Positions 1 through 5,219 of a stretch of DNA of 11,160 nucleotides are shown here, piece by piece. How positions within the stretch are numbered: position 1 is the stretch's first letter; each line of letters opens with the position of its first letter. The notes beneath the pieces were generated by a model. The model searched no databases. It saw only the letters and a program-made list of their open reading frames with translations, and was not told where the DNA came from. Origin of the DNA: Chloroflexota bacterium (GTDB lineage Bacteria > Chloroflexota > Limnocylindria > Limnocylindrales > CSP1-4). The DNA is taken from NCBI GenBank assembly GCA_021786915.1, contig JAJYMP010000227.1, positions 1 through 11,160 on the forward strand, read 5' to 3'. The translations under genes and the position numbers were made by a program.

Positions 1-250
1 GAGCCCGACAAGGGGCGGACCGCCGTCGCGCCCCGGCGGCGCGGAGCCTGCCTGTGCCGCCTTGTGCGTCAGGGACGTCGGGTAAGTCCGCCGTCCGGCG
101 TAGTCGGCGGTCAACAGGACTGCCAGCGGCCGGTGAGCCGATTCCGGTCGGCCGCGCGATGTCAGCCGGAGGGACCTGCTCGTCGGCTTGATCCACGAGC
201 ACCGCGACGCCGCCGCGTGATCGAATCGGGGTTTCTGACCGCCACGCCCC
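1..250. other. Left-edge stretch without a convincing gene
   Basis: I see no recognisable gene here. One minus-strand frame stays open from a GTG at 200-202 to the window edge and has fairly coding-like composition at first, but it has no ribosome binding site and no recognisable motif, and it turns Arg-rich. A 6-bp inverted repeat (CCGCCG at 88-93, CGGCGG at 105-110) lies downstream of the minus-strand peptidase gene. It could be a weak terminator, although no T-run follows. In DNA this GC-rich such stems occur often by chance. Confidence 0.35.
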
Positions 251-1414
251 CTACGGTCCGGTGGCCGGGCGACCGAGCAGCTCCGCCCAGCGGCGCAGCA
301 CGTCGCCCGCGAACCTCGCCCCGCTGGCGACGTCGGCTGAACCGGCCCGCGCCGCGCCGAGATTCTCGAGCGCGAGGTCGGTCCGGCCGTAGCGCGCCAG
401 CGCGGCCTTGAGGTCGCGGGCGGCGGTCGCGATGGCCATGGAGTCCGAGGGAGCCCCCGTGGCGTCGAGGTAAGCCGTCAGCAGCTGCCGGTCCACCCCG
501 GCCGACCATGCCGCAGCCGAGATGGCGGCGGCGTCTTCGGACGGCTGCGCCGTGCCCGGGCGCATCCCCGCGACGGTCGCAGTCGCCGTCGCCAACCCAG
601 TCGGGGACGGGGTTGCGATGGCGGACACGCGCCCGTGCGCGTCCGTCCACGCGAACTTCCGCAGGTCCTGCACGCTGATCCACTGTCCGGATCCGCCCGT
701 CGGCGCGAGCGGGTCGTCCCACCAGACCTTCCCGGTGGCGCGATCGAGCGGGCCGACGTAGACCGCGTGCCCGGAGGCGGCCACGCCCTTCGCGGCGAAT
801 GCCGGGTCATAGCGGGTCAGGTCCGGCGGCAGGGAGGCGTAGGAGCCCTGGACGATCGCCCCGCCGCCCGACGCGAGGCGCTCGAGCAAGCCGTCGACCG
901 TGAGGCGCTCCGCACGGGCGGCACCGAGGTCGAGGCCCAGCAGCTTGCGCGCGCCGCGGACGACGTCGTCGAGCGAGCTGCCGCCGGTCAGGTCGCCCGA
1001 GGCGGCGCGCAGCGCCTCCCGGTCGACCTTCACGGCGCCACCGGTGAGCTTGTCGATCCACATGGCCGCGGACGCCCACGAGCAGTCGTTCCAGACCCGC
1101 TCGTCCGTCTCGGTGACGTGGGCCGGCCGATAGGAGGCCGGGTCGCTGGCCGGACGCGCCTGGCCGTCCGACGCCACCGCAAACGGGCTCGCGGACCCGC
1201 TTGCGGCAGCCGCGCTCACCGTGGCCGACGGATCGGCCATTGCCGCGGGCGCCCGGGTGGCGGCAGGCGGCGGCTCCTGTTCGGTCGCACGGTCGAGCGC
1301 GGCCGCGAACGAGGTCGCGCCGCCCAGGTCGACCCTGGCCGCCGGGGATGGAGCACCGCCCAGCAGGCGCTCGATAGCGCTGATCCGCGCGACGACCGAA
1401 TCCAGTCCTGACAC
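251..1414 (-). CDS. C39/papain-like cysteine peptidase with degenerate lytic-transglycosylase C-terminal domain
   Basis: 387 aa from a GTG start with a well-placed GGAGAG six bases upstream. Three parts can be seen. Residues 1-45 resemble the N-terminus of hydrolases found in flagellar gene clusters (an ARIxxIxxLL helix, then SFAAALDRA). Residues 95-268 look like a papain/C39-like peptidase: Cys111 in WNDCSWASA starts a helix, His216 lies in SGHAVYVG, and Asp233/Asp234 in WWDDP follow, matching a Cys-His-Asp order. Residues 293-381 follow the lytic-transglycosylase (SLT) pattern: AAxxxGVDxxLL, then AATAARDLKAAL-like helices, then a DLALENLGAARAG segment like the usual LALAAYNAGPGAV, then a helix like YVxxVLxxW. 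The ESG carrying the catalytic Glu reads ATG here (Ala318), so this domain should be inactive. No signal peptide or TM segment is seen, so export would need another route, possibly flagellar-type. Domain assignment is by pattern only. The substrate is unknown. Confidence 0.8.
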   Translation of the reverse strand: MSGLDSVVARISAIERLLGGAPSPAARVDLGGATSFAAALDRATEQEPPPAATRAPAAMADPSATVSAAAASGSASPFAVASDGQARPASDPASYRPAHVTETDERVWNDCSWASAAMWIDKLTGGAVKVDREALRAASGDLTGGSSLDDVVRGARKLLGLDLGAARAERLTVDGLLERLASGGGAIVQGSYASLPPDLTRYDPAFAAKGVAASGHAVYVGPLDRATGKVWWDDPLAPTGGSGQWISVQDLRKFAWTDAHGRVSAIATPSPTGLATATATVAGMRPGTAQPSEDAAAISAAAWSAGVDRQLLTAYLDATGAPSDSMAIATAARDLKAALARYGRTDLALENLGAARAGSADVASGARFAGDVLRRWAELLGRPATGP

Positions 1415-1771
1415 GCCTCGCTCTCCGTGGCGGGCGCCGCGCGCCCGCGTCAGGGCCCAGTCTCCGCGACCTCCCGCGATCGCGTCATCGGGGACGGCCC
1501 CGAAAGTGGCTCAGCGCCTTTCTTGTGGAGCCACCGGGTCTCCGTACGGAACCCGTGTCCCTGAGGCGGCGGTCGGCTGCGGGCCCGACCATCGCGCAGT
1601 CCGCGGCCCGGGCGCAGCGAAGAGGCGGCCCTGCCAGCGTCCACCTCAGTGTCCGCACCGAACGGAGATCTCCCGCGATCCCGTCCGAGTGCGCTGCGCC
1701 AGCCCCGACGGGGTGCCCCGGCACGCAGGCCGAAGCGCCCCACTCGACACGAAGACGGGAGTCGGTGAAGC
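1415..1771. other. Intergenic region between two minus-strand hydrolase genes
   Basis: 357 bases with no supported gene; the open frames here are Arg/Pro/Gly-rich shadows without ribosome binding sites. The region holds the ribosome binding site of the downstream peptidase gene and presumably its promoter. It contains two adjacent inverted repeats (listed separately) and a GGGG-CCGT-CCCC type hairpin on the minus strand. I looked for conserved cores of the c-di-AMP (ydaO) and c-di-GMP riboswitches, which often precede wall-hydrolase genes, and did not recognise either. Confidence 0.5.
1506..1555. repeat. Two tandem inverted repeats in the leader of the peptidase gene
   Basis: The first is a perfect 7-bp repeat: GTGGCTC at 1506-1512 and GAGCCAC at 1528-1534, around a 15-base loop. 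The second follows at once: CGGGT at 1535-1539 and ACCCG at 1551-1555, enclosing the self-complementary TCCGTACGGA at 1541-1550 with one unpaired base (1540). They lie about 90-140 bases upstream of the peptidase start and more than 200 bases past the end of the M23 gene. That position suits a leader RNA structure or an operator better than a terminator of the M23 gene. No T-run follows either stem. Confidence 0.45.
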
Positions 1772-2644
1772 TCAGAACAGCAGGAGGGGGTTCACGTACG
1801 CGGATCCCATCTGGATCCGGAAGTCGAGATGGGGGCCGGTCGCGTTCCCCGTGGCGCCGACCAGCGAGATGCGCTGGCCGGCGCCCACCAGCTGGCCCGC
1901 CCGGACCAGCACACTCTCGTTGTGGTTGTACGTCGAGATCATCCCTCCCGGGTGGCGGATGACCACGACGTACCCGCCCCCGTTGTCCTTCCAGCCGGCC
2001 CATTCGACCGTCCCTGCCGTGGTGGCCCGCACGACGGTTCCGGCCGGCGCGGCGATGTCGATGCCCGGGTGTTCGGCCGAGAATCGGGTGGTGATGAGAC
2101 CCCTCACCGGCAGCGGCCAGAGGTGGGTCCCGGGGGCCGGCGGGGCCGGGGTCCTGTGGATCGGCGCCGGGCTGCTGCGCACCACCGCACTCCGGTGCAC
2201 GGTCGCCTTGGGCGGCCGCGGCGGTGCAGGCAGGCGGGGTGGCATGGGAGCACCGCCGGGGATCAGGATCCGTTCGCCGGCGACCAGTCGCCTTGGGTCG
2301 GCGCTGGGGTTCCAGCGGATGACCACGGACACCCCGACCTGGTGCCAGGCCGCGATCTGCCAGAGGCTCTCGCCCGCCTGGACGGTGTGGGTGGGTCCAG
2401 CCGGCGGCGTCGGCCGGGTCGTGGGCGACGGCGAGGCCGCGGGGGCCGGCGGCGTCTCGCTCAGCGTCGGATCCGGGCTCGGCGGTTCGAATGCGCGGAA
2501 GGCCTCGGCCGGAAGCGGAACCGGCGTCGATGTCGGACGGGCGGCCGTTGGCTGGAGTCCCGCGGCGAGTGCGGACAAGCCCAGGACGAGCGCGGCGGCG
2601 GCGAGAAGCGGCGCCCGGCCGGAGCGGCGACGAGGAAAGCGCAA
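1772..2644 (-). CDS. Secreted LysM-M23 family zinc metallopeptidase
   Basis: 290 aa peptidoglycan endopeptidase. I chose the TTG at 2642-2644 because AGGAGG (complement of 2652-2657) sits seven bases upstream and the protein then opens with a classic signal sequence: MRFPRRRSGR, then a hydrophobic run to about residue 31. The open frame extends back to 2815, but that extra part is basic and unlike any domain. A Pro/Ser/Thr-rich linker follows, then a LysM glycan-binding domain (about 86-129, HTVQAGESLWQIA to RILIP), a second Pro-rich linker, and the M23 domain (about 174-290). The HPGIDIAAP motif supplies His192 and Asp196. The usual second zinc motif HxH reads PHLDF (His272, Asp274), so the last zinc ligand would be Asp, a variant I believe occurs in some M23 lineages. 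It probably cleaves cross-link peptides outside the membrane. Confidence 0.9.
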   Translation of the reverse strand: MRFPRRRSGRAPLLAAAALVLGLSALAAGLQPTAARPTSTPVPLPAEAFRAFEPPSPDPTLSETPPAPAASPSPTTRPTPPAGPTHTVQAGESLWQIAAWHQVGVSVVIRWNPSADPRRLVAGERILIPGGAPMPPRLPAPPRPPKATVHRSAVVRSSPAPIHRTPAPPAPGTHLWPLPVRGLITTRFSAEHPGIDIAAPAGTVVRATTAGTVEWAGWKDNGGGYVVVIRHPGGMISTYNHNESVLVRAGQLVGAGQRISLVGATGNATGPHLDFRIQMGSAYVNPLLLF

Positions 2645-2899
2645 CAGATGACCTCCTGCTGGAGGCAGCCGACTCCGACGCACAGGTCGTCGAACTCGGC
2701 AGCCGGAACCCGTGCACGTCAGGACGGGCCCTGAGCGTCCGAGCCGAACCTGAAGGCAGCGTGAGTCCTGGCTAAGCAACCCGCGTCTGAGGGTTCGACG
2801 GAGCGGGGCCGGCACTAGGCGCGCACGACGCCGGTCGTTCTCAGGCCGGCGTTACCCGGGCCTCATCGGGCGTTCAGGTAGCACAGGTGAACTTAGAGC
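2645..2899. promoter_or_regulatory. Divergent promoter region between the M23 gene and the metal-handling operon
   Basis: 255 bases between head-to-head genes, so it must carry promoters for both directions. AGGAGG for the TTG start lies at its left end. AGGTGA at 2885-2890 serves the ATG at 2900, nine bases away. I could not pick -35/-10 boxes with confidence and saw no GC-flanked palindrome typical of a CsoR operator. One inverted repeat near the right end is listed separately. Confidence 0.5.
2828..2852. repeat. Inverted repeat, possible operator
   Basis: Perfect 7-bp arms, ACGCCGG at 2828-2834 and CCGGCGT at 2846-2852, around an 11-base spacer. It lies 48 bases upstream of the ATG at 2900, a position where a repressor or activator of the three-gene operon could bind. 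The centre-to-centre distance of 18 bases (under two helical turns) fits a dimeric regulator. No regulator gene is in the window, and chance occurrence is quite possible at this GC content. Confidence 0.3.
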
Positions 2900-3097
2900 A
2901 TGCCCGAACCGGTGCTCGTGATCCTGCTCATCGCTGCCGTCTTCCTCGTGCTGGACGTGCTCTTGGCCGGCGGAGCCGTCACGACCGGCTGCGTAGCAGT
3001 CGCCGGCGCGATGATCACGCACCCAGTCGGCTGGGTTCCGATCCTCCTCATCCTCGCCGTGATCGGTGTCGCGATCGGAGTCGGGCCATGGCGCTGA
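2900..3097 (+). CDS. Small two-TM membrane protein, first gene of a metal-handling operon
   Basis: 65 aa. ATG start with AGGTGA nine bases upstream. Nearly all hydrophobic: one membrane helix at about 4-24, a less hydrophobic Gly/Ala/Thr segment with Cys31 and Met38, and a second helix at about 45-62 ending in GPWR. The stop overlaps the next gene by ten bases (ATGGCGCTGA at 3088-3097), so the two are probably translationally coupled. I do not recognise a family. Short two-helix proteins next to cupredoxin genes may be assembly partners or small subunits, but nothing in the sequence proves it. Confidence 0.7.
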   Translation: MPEPVLVILLIAAVFLVLDVLLAGGAVTTGCVAVAGAMITHPVGWVPILLILAVIGVAIGVGPWR

Positions 3098-3753
3098 GGA
3101 CGCCGCGTCTCAGCGGGACCATCGGTCCAGGCCGCCGCGCGACGATCCACATCGTGGTCGCCGATGGCTACCACCCGGACCATATCGCCGTCGCCGAGGG
3201 CGTCCCCGTCCGGCTCGTCTTCCACCGCGACGAGGACCATCCGTGCTCGGACAAGGTCGTCTTCTCGGCGCCGCGGCTGGAGCGACGACTCGCGCCCATG
3301 GCGACGACCATCGTGGATCTGCCGCCGCACTGGGGAACCGCGATCCGCTTCACCTGCGGGATGGGTCGATACCGCGGACGGATCGAACTGGTGCCGCAGG
3401 CCGACAGATCGACCAGCAGCACCCGCGGGAGTCTGGTGCGGGTGGCCGGCGCCGCGCTCCTGACCGGCCTTGCGTCGGTCGCCCTGGCGTCAATGGGCAA
3501 CTTGGTGCTCGGTGCAATCGTCGCCGTCGCGGCCGTGACGGCGGCCGCGTTCTCGGTCCTGGCTTACGGCCGACGCCTCGCTGAGTCTTCGCCCGCGGGT
3601 ATCGATGACACCGCGACGCCGGGGTCCGAGCGCCCGGCGTCGGACTGGGTCGCGACCGACCTCGTCCCCACCCGCGCCGCCGGCGTTCCGCTCGCCGCCT
3701 CACCCGCCACAGCCCCGTCAACCCAACCGACATCGAGGTACCGATACCCGTGA
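3088..3753 (+). CDS. Cupredoxin-domain membrane protein
   Basis: 221 aa from the ATG at 3088, which overlaps the preceding stop. The same frame is open upstream to 2887, but that part is Arg-rich and antisense-like. Residues 18-102 match the cupredoxin-1 type of domain seen in copper- and iron-handling proteins: GYHPDHIAVAEGVPVRLVF, then HPCSDKVVF, then FTCGMGRYRGRIEL. Likely metal ligands are Cys53, Cys90 and Met92, perhaps with His51, suggesting Cu(I). Two membrane helices follow (about 116-136 and 138-160), then a polar, Pro/Ala/Thr-rich tail. There is no N-terminal signal peptide, and Arg residues flank both helices (STRGSLVR, GRRLAES). By the positive-inside rule, both termini, including the cupredoxin domain, would face the cytoplasm. 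The stop overlaps the next GTG start (GTGA at 3750-3753). Function is inferred: copper buffering or delivery. Confidence 0.8.
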   Translation: MALRTPRLSGTIGPGRRATIHIVVADGYHPDHIAVAEGVPVRLVFHRDEDHPCSDKVVFSAPRLERRLAPMATTIVDLPPHWGTAIRFTCGMGRYRGRIELVPQADRSTSSTRGSLVRVAGAALLTGLASVALASMGNLVLGAIVAVAAVTAAAFSVLAYGRRLAESSPAGIDDTATPGSERPASDWVATDLVPTRAAGVPLAASPATAPSTQPTSRYRYP

Positions 3754-4100
3754 CTACGCACGTCCACAACCCAACCTATGAGCCGGCGTCTGCAGACCCC
3801 GACGCGGAGGAGGCGCCCCTCCGGTCGTCGACGCGTCCGCGCTGGGTAGCGCCGGCACTTGCTATCGGCGCCGTGGTGGTCGCCCTCGTCGTGGCCGGGG
3901 TTGTGCCCCTTTCGACCGCTTTGTACGGCGGCTTGTTCGGCGGCATGATGCTCATGCACCTCGGTGGCCACGGTGGGCACGGTGACCACGGCGGGGGCCA
4001 CGAGGCCGGCCACGCCGCCCACGCGGCCTCTGACGGCGAGGGCACGGATGACCAGCCGGCCGGCGACGCTGGGTCGCGGCCGTCGCACGGATGCCACTGA
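3750..4100 (+). CDS. His-rich putative metal-binding membrane protein
   Basis: 116 aa from a GTG start inside the GTGA overlap with the cupredoxin gene. The N-terminus carries HVH, then an acidic stretch. Hydrophobic residues 33-53 form a membrane helix, and 55-68 may form a second short one. The sequence then has Met66, Met67 and Met69, a HGGHGDHGGGH region (residues 70-91, seven His) and a C-terminal HGCH. Met and His clusters of this kind bind copper, zinc or nickel in many bacterial homeostasis proteins. I do not recognise a named family; it resembles the small His-rich membrane proteins often found beside copper-resistance genes. It completes a tightly overlapping three-gene operon, so a shared job with the cupredoxin protein is likely. 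Which metal is unknown. Confidence 0.75.
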   Translation: MTTHVHNPTYEPASADPDAEEAPLRSSTRPRWVAPALAIGAVVVALVVAGVVPLSTALYGGLFGGMMLMHLGGHGGHGDHGGGHEAGHAAHAASDGEGTDDQPAGDAGSRPSHGCH

Positions 4101-4448
4101 CGGCCCTGGGCACATGACAAACGCCGCATGACGAAGCTGCGCGACCGGCGATGCAGGGCAGGTCGAGAACTGCCAGATCGCTCGCCTCGCGTCGCTGCAT
4201 GCGATAGGCTCAAATCCATGCACGCGATCGAGTTCCGGTGTAGGTGTGCGCGGCGGCATCGCCGCGCTGGGGACCCGGCCTGACGCCGTCCACGACCTGA
4301 CCGATCGTGCCGGCCCAGTGCCGGTCCGTGGCTGAGCTCTCGTCCGAGCGGCCACCACTCCCTGACGCCGGTGGCAGGCCGCCGAAGCTCTGCCCGCCCA
4401 AACCTCGCGCCCGTCGCGCGCGGGGTTCTCCGCGCCAGGAGACGCCTT
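4101..4448. other. Intergenic region before the methyltransferase-synthase operon
   Basis: 348 bases with no supported gene. It should hold the end of the metal operon transcript and the promoter and leader of the methyltransferase gene. I could not pick a convincing promoter. AGGAGA at 4437-4442 is the ribosome binding site for the GTG at 4449, six bases away. A segment at 4221-4309 can fold into a branched structure and is listed separately. The conserved cores of the SAM and SAH riboswitch classes, which would make sense before methyl-cycle genes, were not recognised. Confidence 0.5.
4221..4309 (+). ncRNA. Possible structured leader RNA
   Basis: A candidate only. GATCG at 4226-4230 can pair with CGATC at 4302-4306. 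Inside this, AGGT at 4242-4245 can pair with ACCT at 4295-4298. Within those stems sit a perfect 8-bp hairpin (GCGCGGCG at 4248-4255, CGCCGCGC at 4260-4267, four-base loop) and a second hairpin (GGAC at 4271-4274 with GTCC at 4288-4291, plus GGC 4277-4279 with GCC 4285-4287). The 8-bp hairpin alone could instead be a terminator for the metal operon, but no T-run follows. High GC makes chance pairing likely. Confidence 0.25.
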
Positions 4449-5219
4449 GTGGCTTTCACGACCCTTCACACCGCACTTGGACCGTCGCCGACCCTGACGG
4501 CGGCCTGCTGCCTCAACCACACGCATGACGCGGTCCAACTCGCCCGGATCGTCAGTTCATCCGTCGCACCCGGGCCGGTCCTCGACGTTGGCTGCGGCAC
4601 CGGCGGCGTGGCGATCCCGCTGCTCCGCGCCCGGCCGGATGTCACCGTGACGGGGGTCGACGTGTCCTCGGCCCGCGGAGCCCTCGCGACCGAGCGTGCC
4701 GTGCTGTACGGCGTCGCGGGCCGGTTCCGGCTAGTGCTCGGTGACGTGTTTGCCGCCAGCCTGCCGGCCGCTCGTTCCGTTGTCGCGAACCCGCCGATGC
4801 TCCCGACCGAGCCCGGGTTCTCCTTCCCGTCGCGTCGTGGCGACGAGGAGCTCTTCGGTACCCGACTGGTTCGGCACCTCGCCGCTCGGCCAGACGTGGC
4901 CGACATCTGGCTCCACCTCTTCGACTTCCACGGGGTCGGCCGACGCTCCGGCAGGTTCCCGACGATCGAGGAGGTCGCCGCATCGGAGGGGTACGAGGTG
5001 AGCTACCCCCACCGGGGCTGGCGCGCCTGCGGCCCGGACAGCGCGATCCGCGGCGCGATCCCAGCGTTGCGGCGGCTGTTCCCGGAGGGCCGCGCCGTGA
5101 TCGCCGGCCAAGAGCTGCAGTTCGCCGATCTGCCGCCGGCACCTGCCTCGCCCCTCCTGATCGAGCACTCCATCGTGCGCCTCAACCGGGCGCCGACCCA
5201 TCACGGAGATCGCAAATGA
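4449..5219 (+). CDS. Class I SAM-dependent methyltransferase (NPP motif), substrate unknown
   Basis: 256 aa from the GTG at 4449, chosen for its strong AGGAGA six bases upstream; the frame is open back to 4371, but that part is Arg-rich with no domain. The Rossmann-type methyltransferase core shows motif I VLDVGCGTGG (residues 44-53), the acidic residue Asp71 at the end of strand 2 (TGVDVSS), LGDVF with Asp99, and VVANPPMLP with NPPM at 114-117. NPP-type motif IV usually marks enzymes that methylate an exocyclic or amide nitrogen (PrmC/HemK, RsmC, N6-adenine enzymes), so an N-methyltransferase is likely. The C-terminal 130 residues match nothing I recognise. Its stop overlaps the next start (ATGA at 5216-5219), which couples it to cystathionine beta-synthase. 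Its by-product, S-adenosylhomocysteine, is the source of that enzyme's substrate homocysteine. Confidence 0.8.
   Translation: MAFTTLHTALGPSPTLTAACCLNHTHDAVQLARIVSSSVAPGPVLDVGCGTGGVAIPLLRARPDVTVTGVDVSSARGALATERAVLYGVAGRFRLVLGDVFAASLPAARSVVANPPMLPTEPGFSFPSRRGDEELFGTRLVRHLAARPDVADIWLHLFDFHGVGRRSGRFPTIEEVAASEGYEVSYPHRGWRACGPDSAIRGAIPALRRLFPEGRAVIAGQELQFADLPPAPASPLLIEHSIVRLNRAPTHHGDRK

Noticed and set aside
1485..1771. Possible c-di-AMP or c-di-GMP riboswitch before the peptidase gene
   Set aside because: I searched by eye for the conserved cores of ydaO and GEMM elements on the minus strand and did not find them; only generic hairpins are present.
2475..2500. GGTTCGAAT resembling a tRNA T-loop
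   Set aside because: It lies inside the M23 coding sequence (FRAFEPP region), and no acceptor, D-arm or anticodon stems surround it.
1221..2651. Plus-strand open frame of 476 codons over the M23 gene and the adjacent gap
   Set aside because: The minus strand encodes a clear LysM-M23 protein with motifs and a ribosome binding site. The plus-strand product is Arg/Ala/Gly-rich with no domain.
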